Source: a virus. From it: 26,918 bases of DNA. Of this stretch, positions 12,001 to 20,345 are shown piece by piece (within the stretch, counting starts at the first letter, position 1; each line of letters begins with the position of its first letter). The DNA lies in IMG/VR virus record IMGVR_UViG_3300044949_001310, positions 1 through 26,918 of that record; one strand, given 5' to 3'. Made by a program: the position numbers and the translations under genes. The notes beneath the pieces are model-generated. The model worked only from the letters and a program-made list of their open reading frames with translations. It was not told where the DNA came from and did no database searches.

Positions 12001-14116
12001 GCCAAAGCGCGTCATCACCCAGCGGAACTTCTCGGCCGGTGAACTCCGCGATGCGTTTCTCGAACGCGATGACGTCGAGATGCGGCAGTTTTCGCTGCAG
12101 CGCGCGACGAATACGTTCATCGGTCCAACCCAGACCATCGCAGCACGGCCGGGGACTCGATATCTGCGCACCATCAACGGAGCGCGGCAGATCGTCGAGA
12201 TCAGACCGGCAGCGGGCCGAACCTACGCGCTTGTGATCGGCAATGAGAGGTTCGACGTCCTGAACGCCGACGGCACGACGGAATACAGCAGGGCGAGCGT
12301 CGCATGGTCTGATGCCGGCGCGTGCTGGGTGCTGCCGCTTGGCGCAGAAACCATCATCGGGCATCCGGATCACGGCATGTTCGTGCTGAGCTACAGCAAC
12401 GACGAATGGTCCTACGGCGCGTTCGAGTTCGCCGAAGGCGCCGGGAACACGACCTTGCAGCCCTACTTCAAGTTTCCGACGAAGGCCAAGATCAAGCCCT
12501 CGGCGACGACGGGCACGATCACTGTCGATGCAAGCCAATCTGCTTTTGCGGCAAGCCAGGTCGGGTCGAAAATTCGCTACGGCGAGCGCGAAATCCTCAT
12601 CACCGGCTTCACCAGCGCGACGAGGGTGACAGGAACTGTCGTGTCCGCTCTGCCGCCAAGCTATCGGCTGACCGTCTCGTCGACGGCCGAACTGAACGTC
12701 AACGATGTGGTGATCGGGCAGGACAGCGGGTTCACCGGGGTCATCACCTACATAGCCTCCGGCGGCACGACGTTCCGGGTCCTGACGCTTGAGAACTGGG
12801 ATGGGCCCCTTGCCAACGAGAAGATTTCAGCGCCGCAGGTGACACTCACCGTCACGGCCAAGACGCTGCTCGAACCCGAAGAGACGCAATACTGGGACGA
12901 GCCGCTGTTCTCGAACCGGCGCAAATGGCCGTCTGTTGCGGAGTGGGCGGCGGGGCGGCTGTGGCTGGCGGGCAGCGCCTCGAAGCGCAATGTGGTTGCG
13001 GCCTCGTCAGTCCGCGCCGCCAATGACTTCGAGATCGGCGCAGAAGACGACGACGCAATCCTGCGCACAGTCGGGCAGGATGGAACGCGCATCCGCCACA
13101 TCGTCGATGCAGGCGACATCCTGTTCTTCGCAGATCGCGGGATGCACTATCAGGAGCGGCGGCAGAACGGAAACCTCACCCCCAGCAACTTTGCCCCGAT
13201 CCTGTTTGACGAGCGCGGCTGTTCGACTGTCAGGCCAGCCATTGTCGAGCGCGGAGTGGTATTCGTCGAGGAAGGCGGGACCAGCATCTGCGCGGCGCTG
13301 CTCGACGGGAACGTCTATCTGACATGGACGGTTCGGTCGCTCACGACGTTCTGCTCGCACCTGATCAATGCGCCAGTGGCACTCTGCGGCCCGCCTCTGG
13401 CGCCCAATCGGCCAGACCGCCTGCTCCTTGTTGTCAACGGCAACGGCACCATCGCGGCCATGTCCTATACGACGATCCTGGGGCAGGAAAGCGTGGGCTT
13501 TGTGCCATGGACAACGGACGGCAACTGGGTCGGCGCAGCTCCGGTGTTTGGCGGGTATTGGGTGATGGTGGACCGCCAAACCGACACGGCTCGGCGGATG
13601 ATCGAGCGGCTCGACTTCGCGCAATACCTCGACAGCACGGTGATTGCCGATCCGCAATCGTCGCGCGCCGCGCCGCACCTTGAGAGCAAGACAGTGCATG
13701 TGCTGGACGGCGGCAACTATGCCGGAATGAGCGAGGTCGGGCCGAACGGCAACCTGATCGAGACGTTCCAGGACGTCGACCGCGAATGCAGCATCGGCCT
13801 GAACTTCACCGTCGAGGCGCGCGTCTGGCCCGCGGAAGTGATGGAGTCGTTTTCGGCCGGAATGCGGCGTCAGCGCGTTCTCAATTTCATCGTTTCGGTC
13901 CTGCGGACCCGGCATCTCGAAGTGCAATGCAATGACCATGCGAGGCAACTCGGCGGCTATCGCGTCGGCGACGATCTTTCCGACCCGGCGGCAGCGCGCA
14001 CGAGGGTCTACCGCGTGCCGGTATTCGGGCGGCGCGATCATGCGACACTGGCAGTCCGCCGCAGAATCCCCGGCCCATGGCATGTTCTGTCAATAGGACA
14101 GGAGGTTGAGGCGTAA
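11993..14116 (+). CDS. Tail tubular protein B / nozzle-like protein
   Basis: 707 aa, started at the GTG at 11993 (CGAGG seven bases upstream), overlapping the adaptor gene. The N-terminus (VITQRNFSAGELRDAFLERD, then RPGTRYLRTI) matches the nozzle-type proteins of podoviruses, in which a QxNFSxGE opening is followed by an arginine-rich P-G-TR strand. The middle has WPSVAEWAAGRLWLAGSASK, the W.s...F..GRL.LAGS stretch of gp12-like tail tubes. Further beta-rich repeats run to the end. It forms the tail tube together with the adaptor. The family call is good; the C-terminal third is divergent. Confidence 0.75.
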   Translation: MARPKRVITQRNFSAGELRDAFLERDDVEMRQFSLQRATNTFIGPTQTIAARPGTRYLRTINGARQIVEIRPAAGRTYALVIGNERFDVLNADGTTEYSRASVAWSDAGACWVLPLGAETIIGHPDHGMFVLSYSNDEWSYGAFEFAEGAGNTTLQPYFKFPTKAKIKPSATTGTITVDASQSAFAASQVGSKIRYGEREILITGFTSATRVTGTVVSALPPSYRLTVSSTAELNVNDVVIGQDSGFTGVITYIASGGTTFRVLTLENWDGPLANEKISAPQVTLTVTAKTLLEPEETQYWDEPLFSNRRKWPSVAEWAAGRLWLAGSASKRNVVAASSVRAANDFEIGAEDDDAILRTVGQDGTRIRHIVDAGDILFFADRGMHYQERRQNGNLTPSNFAPILFDERGCSTVRPAIVERGVVFVEEGGTSICAALLDGNVYLTWTVRSLTTFCSHLINAPVALCGPPLAPNRPDRLLLVVNGNGTIAAMSYTTILGQESVGFVPWTTDGNWVGAAPVFGGYWVMVDRQTDTARRMIERLDFAQYLDSTVIADPQSSRAAPHLESKTVHVLDGGNYAGMSEVGPNGNLIETFQDVDRECSIGLNFTVEARVWPAEVMESFSAGMRRQRVLNFIVSVLRTRHLEVQCNDHARQLGGYRVGDDLSDPAAARTRVYRVPVFGRRDHATLAVRRRIPGPWHVLSIGQEVEA

Positions 14117-14547
14117 TGCAGGCTGCACCGTTCATCGCACTCGGGTCACAGGCGCTCGGGTCATATGCGGAAGGTCGCGCCGCCATGGGGCAGGCCCGCG
14201 CGGAACAGCAGATGGCCCGGGCAAATGCCTATGTCGGCGAGACGCGGGCAATCCAGACGGGCACGGCGGCGGCGCAGGACCTGGCCGCGCAGATGGCCGA
14301 GATGCGCGCGGCGTTCGCGGCCAACGGGCAAGGAACGCCCGGGACGGGCGTGTTCTTTCAGGAACTGCGCAAGGCTCGCCAGCGGGACGCACGCATTGCG
14401 ATGGCCAACGAACGGCTGGGCGCGGCGGATTGGAGAATGCGCGGAGAGAACGCCATGGCGCAGGGGCGCGGCGCATATGCCGCCTCTCTGTTCCGCGCGG
14501 GCAAGTCGCTTTTCGAGATGGGCAATCTCTGGAACGGGCCGACATAG
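14116..14547 (+). CDS. Small internal virion protein (T7 gp14-like)
   Basis: 143 aa, start overlapping the previous stop by one base with AGGAGG just upstream. The N-terminus is a short hydrophobic segment (AAPFIALGSQALGSYAEGRAA), then long Ala/Arg/Met-rich helices (ARAEQQMARANAYVGETRA). An AFAANGQGTPGTGVFF turn sits in the middle, a sequence typical of gp14-type proteins. In T7 the counterpart is ejected first and forms the outer-membrane part of the DNA channel. It leads a block of four ejection-type genes here. Confidence 0.7.
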   Translation: MQAAPFIALGSQALGSYAEGRAAMGQARAEQQMARANAYVGETRAIQTGTAAAQDLAAQMAEMRAAFAANGQGTPGTGVFFQELRKARQRDARIAMANERLGAADWRMRGENAMAQGRGAYAASLFRAGKSLFEMGNLWNGPT

Positions 14548-17346
14548 ATGGCAGAAATCCGCAAGATCGTCAGGTCCAACCCGCTTTCGGCGTTCACGCA
14601 GGTGGCGCCGGCTGCGGGAACGGCGTTTGCGGTCCTCGCGGATACCGCCAACCTTGCCTATCAGACGCTGGAACCTCTGGCCGACGTCGAGATGGCGCGG
14701 CGCGGCGAAGAGGACAACCGCGAGCTTGTGCGGCAGCAGGTCGGGGCCAACTCGATCCCCGTTGCGCCGCTTGCGCCAGCCGGTCCTGACCTCTCGACCA
14801 TTGCGCCCGTGCCGCAGGGGTTTTCGGTCGAAGGCGCACGAGCGGCGATTGACCGGGCCGATGCGCAGATGGCCGGCGGTGGCCAGACGGCAATGCCGAC
14901 AGGCGGCGCGGGCGGCGACAGGCTGGCGGGCGACAACTGGCTGTCCTACGCCAACCAAAGCGCCACGCGAAACCAGCCGCTGTCGCCGCAACTGATCGAT
15001 GCCATGTCGTTTCTGCAAGGCATGGGAATTCGGATGGAGGTGTTCTCCGGTGGTCAGCCGGCCGAGGGGCCTAACCGTGTCGGGTCGACGCGCCATGACC
15101 ACGGCAATGCAGCGGACGTGTTCTTCTACGACAGCGCCAGCGGCCGGCGGCTTGACTGGCGCAATTCGCAAGACGTGCCGTTGTTCCAGGAAATCGTCAG
15201 GCAGGCGCAGGCCCGGGGTGTCACCGGCTTTGGCGCAGGCGACGGCTACATGCAGCCCGGGTCGATGCACATCGGCTTTGGCGATCCGGCCGTTTGGGGC
15301 GCGGAAGGCAAAGGCAGCAACGCCCCGGCTTGGCTCCGTGAGGCAGTCGGCGGCGCCACCATGACCGGATCGGCCGGCACGCCCGTCATGGCCGGCGGTG
15401 CGGGGTCCGACACGCTGGCGCCGACCGGCACGCCGCCGCCGACGATGGTGCGGACATCGCAAGGCAAGCTGGAGCCGCGCCTCTACAACCCGGCCGGTGG
15501 GCGCTTTGCGCAAATCTACAACGCCGCCGCAAAGATGACGGCCCTCTCGGAGTCGATGCTGGCCGGGCAGGCCGACATGATGAACCTGTCGGCGCAAATG
15601 CCGATGGACCCGGACGGCTTCATGCAGCAGGCCCGCGCCTACATCGACCAGACCGTCGCCAATGCCGATCCGATGCTGCGCCCCGATCTCAGGGCCAATC
15701 TCGAGACCGAAATGCAGCGCCGCTATCTCGGGATGGTGGACGAGCGTAACGATGACATTCGCCGCCGGGCGGAGAATGCGTCAGGTGCGCTGATCGACCG
15801 GTGGTCAGGCAACTACGTTGACGCGCTGGCGGCCGGCAACATCCCCGAGGCGCAATCGGCAAGGGCGCAGCTTGAGGACGCCCTGTATGCCCATGAGAGC
15901 CTCCCAGGGGCGTCGTGGACGCGGGAACAGTCGGTCAATGTCATCCTGCAAGCCGAGAGGCAGTCGCGGCGCGTGCAGGTTGATCGGGCGGCAGCACAGA
16001 CCGCCGAGTGGGAAAACGGCTTCGAGACCTCGATTGCGGCGCGCAAGGACGGCATGATCGGCGCGGCCGAATACCTGCTCGACAACCCCGCTGCCGTGGC
16101 CGCGCACCCCGATCTCGCCGAGGAACTGGCCGCGTGGACCGAGTTTCAGACGGCAATGCCGGGTTTCCGCGCAATGCCGCCGGGGCAGCAACGTGCGGTC
16201 GTCTCCGAGATGCGCAACGTGCCCGTCAGCGACAGATACCAGATCGCGATGGCGGACAAGGCCGAGGAAGTGGCGGCCGCATCAGAGAAGGCGTGGTCAG
16301 ATGACGCGATGGCCTACGCCAGCCACCTTGCGACGGTGTCCGATTTCCCGCCGCCGCCCTCTGTCCCGGCGTTTGACCCTGCAAACCCGGTCGCCTTCAC
16401 CGCGGCCCTTCAAGCCCGGCGGGACTATGCGCTGACGCTGCGCGATCAGGGCTACACGCGCGGCCCTGTCATTCTGTCGAACGAAGAGGCCGGCATGATC
16501 GGCTCGCAGATTGACGGCATGAACTCGGACGGCAAGCTGATCATCGCGGAAACGGTAGCGACGGTTCTGGGGCCGCAAGGGGCCGGGCCGGTGTTCGACC
16601 AGATCGCGCAGGATGACCCGGCGTTCCGGTTCGGTGGCCTGATGATGGCCGCAAGCCCGGCATTGAAGGGCACGGCCGCAAAGATCATCCGGGGGCAGGA
16701 CCTGCTTGACGCCAATCTTGCGACGGCGCCGGACCGGATTGCCGTCCCGGAGAACGTGACGGCGGCGCTGAATGGCGTGAACCTTGCCGACATGGGCGAC
16801 ATGCCGGCTGTCGTGCGCGCCTATCTTGCGGCAACCAAGAACTCCAAGAACGCCACACAGGGCGAAATCATGAGCGCGTGGCAAGCCGTTCTTGGCCAGT
16901 CCGAAGTCGATGGCGTCACTCGCGGCGGCGTCCAGAATGTCGGGCGTCATCAGGTGCTGTTGCCCCCGGCCGTGTCGGCCGACGATGTGGAGCGCGCGCT
17001 GGCGTCGGCGTTCTCCGGGCCTGCGGCGGAAACAGGCATGGCGCCGGTTCCTCTTGGCGGCGGCTGGATGCCGTCGTTCCTGCGCGCGACCCCGCCGACG
17101 ACGGCGCGACCCGAGGCATGGATGGCCGCTGCGGGGTCGATCCCCTACGCGCGCGGCGAACCGATGTCGTCGCTGCCCCTCAATGACAGGATATTGCGCC
17201 TGATCCCCGTCGGGCAGAACGAGCGGGGCGAATACATCTACAACATGACCGTCGATTACGGCGACGGCGCCGTGGTCACCGTCAACGATGAGCGCGGAAT
17301 GCTGCTCCGCGTCAACCTTGATGCCCTGATCGAGGCCGCGCGGTGA
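14548..17346 (+). CDS. Large internal virion protein with M15-like peptidase domain
   Basis: 932 aa, start directly after the previous stop. Residues ~140-255 carry STRHDHGNAADVFFYD (His182, Asp183, His184 region) and GYMQPGSMHIGFG (His near 241). Together these are the zinc and catalytic pattern of the VanY/M15 D,D-peptidase or Hedgehog fold. The domain probably opens peptidoglycan during DNA entry, as T7 gp16 does with a lysozyme-type domain. The remaining ~650 residues are long Ala/Glu-rich helices (e.g. EMQRRYLGMVDERNDDIRRR) without an assigned domain, as in ejection proteins. Ala/Gly/Pro-rich linkers border the peptidase. It ends in a GTGA overlap with the next gene. Confidence 0.75.
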   Translation: MAEIRKIVRSNPLSAFTQVAPAAGTAFAVLADTANLAYQTLEPLADVEMARRGEEDNRELVRQQVGANSIPVAPLAPAGPDLSTIAPVPQGFSVEGARAAIDRADAQMAGGGQTAMPTGGAGGDRLAGDNWLSYANQSATRNQPLSPQLIDAMSFLQGMGIRMEVFSGGQPAEGPNRVGSTRHDHGNAADVFFYDSASGRRLDWRNSQDVPLFQEIVRQAQARGVTGFGAGDGYMQPGSMHIGFGDPAVWGAEGKGSNAPAWLREAVGGATMTGSAGTPVMAGGAGSDTLAPTGTPPPTMVRTSQGKLEPRLYNPAGGRFAQIYNAAAKMTALSESMLAGQADMMNLSAQMPMDPDGFMQQARAYIDQTVANADPMLRPDLRANLETEMQRRYLGMVDERNDDIRRRAENASGALIDRWSGNYVDALAAGNIPEAQSARAQLEDALYAHESLPGASWTREQSVNVILQAERQSRRVQVDRAAAQTAEWENGFETSIAARKDGMIGAAEYLLDNPAAVAAHPDLAEELAAWTEFQTAMPGFRAMPPGQQRAVVSEMRNVPVSDRYQIAMADKAEEVAAASEKAWSDDAMAYASHLATVSDFPPPPSVPAFDPANPVAFTAALQARRDYALTLRDQGYTRGPVILSNEEAGMIGSQIDGMNSDGKLIIAETVATVLGPQGAGPVFDQIAQDDPAFRFGGLMMAASPALKGTAAKIIRGQDLLDANLATAPDRIAVPENVTAALNGVNLADMGDMPAVVRAYLAATKNSKNATQGEIMSAWQAVLGQSEVDGVTRGGVQNVGRHQVLLPPAVSADDVERALASAFSGPAAETGMAPVPLGGGWMPSFLRATPPTTARPEAWMAAAGSIPYARGEPMSSLPLNDRILRLIPVGQNERGEYIYNMTVDYGDGAVVTVNDERGMLLRVNLDALIEAAR

Positions 17347-20345
17347 CGTTCTTCCTGCGCGACGATGGGGCCGACCGGGTCGGCGACGGGCTGACCGGCG
17401 GACTTGCCACGGCGGCAGATGGTTTTGGCGCAGTTTGGCGGTCCACCTCAATGAGCGAGGGGTTCCTGAACTTCGAGCTCGGCCGCAAGAACGGCGTGGT
17501 CAGGCGCGAAATTGCGGACAGCATCAGATCGCGCGTCGGGCTGGACGCGCTGAATGACTACCTCGAAGCGACCAATGCCTATCAGGTGAACTTCGGGACA
17601 ATGGCTGGAGCCATGCCCCGCCCGCAAAGCGTCGAGGAGGCGGTCGGCACCTACGGCGTGGATGCGCTGCTCGGGGCGGCGCGACAGCTTGCAGAGCAGG
17701 ACCCTGCTGCATGGAGCGACGTCGACCTCAGCGACGAAGGCATTGACGCCGAGGCCCGTCGCCGCATCCGCGTCGAGTATGAGCAACTGGCGCTCGATGC
17801 GGCCCTGTCGCCGACGTCGACGTTCGGCCGACTGGCAGCCTCGTTCGGGTCGAGCATCTTCAACATCAAGACCCTGCCATGGCTTGTCGGCGGGCTCGGG
17901 GGTGCCGGGGTGAAAACCATTCTCGGCGTGGCCACTCGCGAGGCGGCGATCAACACGGCAATCGAAGGGACGCTTCTTCCAAGTCAGTATGACGCCGCGG
18001 AAACGCTCGGGATAGCGGCGCCAGGCGTCGTCAACGAGTTGACGCAGGCCGCGGTCATCGGCGCCGCTTTCGGGGCAACCGCCGAGGCGCTGGTGCGAGG
18101 GCTGAGCTACATCGGGACGCGCGGCGCCACGGTGCCCGGCGTCGACCCCGTGCGGCAGGAGGCGTTCACCAACGGCGCTGCGGACATCCTGATGACCTCC
18201 GACAACCCGGGGCAGGAAGCGGCCGTTCTCGCGCGACGCATGATGGCCGTGGAAGCCGAGGAGGCGGCAACGCGAGGGCTTGAGGTTCTCGACAACGACG
18301 CGATCATGGCCGTTCGCACAAACGCGGACCTGTTCCAATACAAGGACGGCGGTGATGCGCAGGGCGTTACCGACCGGTTGCAGCAAATTGAGGCTTGGGA
18401 CAACAACCGCACCGGCATTGCGCTGATCTACGAATATCGCGACGGGCGCCGCGAGATCGTCGATGGTCATCAGCGGCTGGGGCTGGCCAACCGCATGATT
18501 GCCAAGGGCCAGCAGGTCGAACTCCCGGCCCGCATTCTGCGCGAAGTGGACGGCATCACGCCTGCAATGGCGCGTCAGATCGGCGCGGAGAAGAACATAG
18601 CGGAAGGCACCGGCACGGCGCTGGACGCGGCCAAGGTGATCCGCGAAAGCGGTGCGACAGCGGCACAACTCAACCTTCCCGCCGCCAGTCAGCTTGTGCG
18701 TGACGCGGATGGGCTTGCGCGCCTGTCAGATGACGGTTTCCGCATGGTCATCAACGGGGTCGTCCCCGAGAGGACGGCCGCGGTTGTCGGGCGCCTTGTG
18801 GGCGATCAGGCGAGGCACGTTGACATTCTCGGCCTTCTGGCCCGCCTGAAACCGACGAACGCGGTTCAGACGGAATCCATCGTGCGGCAGGCCGCGGCGG
18901 CGGAAGTCCGGGAAACGCAGGCGACGCTGTTCGGCGACGAAGACGTGTCGGTCAACCTCTACATGGAGCGGGCGAAGGTTCTCGATCAGGCGCTTAAGGA
19001 CCTCGGCCGCGACATCACGACGTTCCGCACGCTCGACACGCGCGGCGAAACCATCACTTCGGCCGGGAACGTGCTCAACCCGGAGGCCAATGCAAGCCGA
19101 CTGACGGCGGACGAGCGGGCGCGGGCGTCGCTCATGCGGCAGGCCAACACAAAAGGACCAGTCAGCGATGCGCTCACAGCAGCCGCCCGATCCGTCAAAG
19201 ACGGCGGAAAAGTCACCGACGCTGCCCGCCAGTTCGTCAGCAATTTCCGTGCGCGAGATGGCGCTGAGGGAAGCGGGCCGATCACTGGCGGTTCTGGGGA
19301 TGGCGCTCGACCTGCGCAAGCAGCGCGCCAGTCAGAGCAAACCGCCATCGGAGAGCAATTCCTTGTCGACCAACCCGGCATCCGTCCCGACCCCGACAGA
19401 CCCGGCCTGATAAACACGCGCGGCCAAGGCATCCGTTTTCACGGCAGTCGCGGAAAAAAGCTGAACCAGAATCTGGACGAAGGCGCTTACTCGTCGCTGA
19501 ACTACTACGGGCAAGGCTTCTACACGACCGACGCGGTGGCGATAGCCGAAGGCTACGACAAGGGCGGCGGTATCTATGTCGTAAATGAAATACGGCCAGT
19601 CAATGCCTTTGACATGGAGCAGCCAATCCCAGACTTTCTGCGGGCTGCTGCTAATTCGATAGAGGGCGATGCAGAGGGCGTGGTTCAAGCGGCGCTTGAT
19701 GAAACCCGGCCTACGGTGCGTGAGTTCTATGACGAAATCCGTGAATACTCGCGCAGCTACCAAGTGCCCGCCGACGATGTTCAAGGCGTCTTTGAGGTGT
19801 TTGAGTATGTCTTTAAGGAAAACGGATTCAACGCATTGGATCACCGCGGCGGCGTGCTGAGCAAGAAGGCGGAACACTCGGTTCGCATTTACTTCGACCC
19901 ACACAATACGGTGGAAGTTCGGCCAATAGACAAGTCAGAGTTTTCTATGCCGGTTGCCACGGAGCGCACCGCAGCAGGAGAACAAACCCTCGTCGTCGGA
20001 GTAGCGCCAATCCGGCCTGTGGACAGGCTTGAAACGATGCAGAATGCGCCGATGACCGGACGGGCATTGCCGGCGGACGGAGGCCTGTTCGATCTTGCCG
20101 CCAGAGAGCAACTCGATTGGGTGAGCCAGCCCGGCGCTGCCGAGCGCGAGGCTCTTTTCGACAATCCGGCCAGCCCGCAGGCCGATGCGCTCTATTCGCA
20201 GATGGCGTCCGACGTGCGCGCGCAAATCGAAGCCGACACGACCCTGACGCCCGAGGAGCGCGCCAGCATCCAGTCCGACCTTGACGAACTCGATCTGGAA
20301 GAAGCCAATCTGGCGCTGGCCAAAATGTGCGGGATGGGATCATGA
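17343..20345 (+). CDS. Large polyvalent virion protein: ParB/DdrB-like plus ADP-ribosyltransferase-like domains
   Basis: 1000 aa, GTG start overlapping the previous stop (GTGA). Residues ~160-260 are hydrophobic helices (LPWLVGGLGGAGVKTILGVA), fitting a membrane-passing ejection protein. Residues ~340-440 contain EIVDGHQRLGLANRM (Asp374) and ARQIGAEKNIAEGTGTALDA, the ParB-like DdrB domain of phage polyvalent proteins. A low-complexity linker (~620-690) leads to residues ~697-860, with FHGSRGKK (His700), YYGQGFYTTD (Tyr727) and KKAEHSVRIYFDP (Glu844). That is an H-Y-E ADP-ribosyltransferase layout like the ART-PolyVal family, which would modify a host target with NAD. The DNA of this domain is near 50% GC (30/60 in two hand-counted lines), against 63-67% in flanking parts of the gene. 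Domain calls are by motif; target and injection are inferred. Confidence 0.75.
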   Translation: MTFFLRDDGADRVGDGLTGGLATAADGFGAVWRSTSMSEGFLNFELGRKNGVVRREIADSIRSRVGLDALNDYLEATNAYQVNFGTMAGAMPRPQSVEEAVGTYGVDALLGAARQLAEQDPAAWSDVDLSDEGIDAEARRRIRVEYEQLALDAALSPTSTFGRLAASFGSSIFNIKTLPWLVGGLGGAGVKTILGVATREAAINTAIEGTLLPSQYDAAETLGIAAPGVVNELTQAAVIGAAFGATAEALVRGLSYIGTRGATVPGVDPVRQEAFTNGAADILMTSDNPGQEAAVLARRMMAVEAEEAATRGLEVLDNDAIMAVRTNADLFQYKDGGDAQGVTDRLQQIEAWDNNRTGIALIYEYRDGRREIVDGHQRLGLANRMIAKGQQVELPARILREVDGITPAMARQIGAEKNIAEGTGTALDAAKVIRESGATAAQLNLPAASQLVRDADGLARLSDDGFRMVINGVVPERTAAVVGRLVGDQARHVDILGLLARLKPTNAVQTESIVRQAAAAEVRETQATLFGDEDVSVNLYMERAKVLDQALKDLGRDITTFRTLDTRGETITSAGNVLNPEANASRLTADERARASLMRQANTKGPVSDALTAAARSVKDGGKVTDAARQFVSNFRARDGAEGSGPITGGSGDGARPAQAARQSEQTAIGEQFLVDQPGIRPDPDRPGLINTRGQGIRFHGSRGKKLNQNLDEGAYSSLNYYGQGFYTTDAVAIAEGYDKGGGIYVVNEIRPVNAFDMEQPIPDFLRAAANSIEGDAEGVVQAALDETRPTVREFYDEIREYSRSYQVPADDVQGVFEVFEYVFKENGFNALDHRGGVLSKKAEHSVRIYFDPHNTVEVRPIDKSEFSMPVATERTAAGEQTLVVGVAPIRPVDRLETMQNAPMTGRALPADGGLFDLAAREQLDWVSQPGAAEREALFDNPASPQADALYSQMASDVRAQIEADTTLTPEERASIQSDLDELDLEEANLALAKMCGMGS

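Noticed and set aside
13694-13702. Fourth exact GTGCATGTG
   Set aside because: It lies inside the nozzle gene as codons for Val-His-Val with no gene start downstream, so it is not annotated as a control site. It counts against the motif hypothesis.
14161-15597. 478-aa minus-strand open frame opposite the internal virion genes
   Set aside because: Arg/His/Gly-rich antisense shadow, with no ribosome site or domain.
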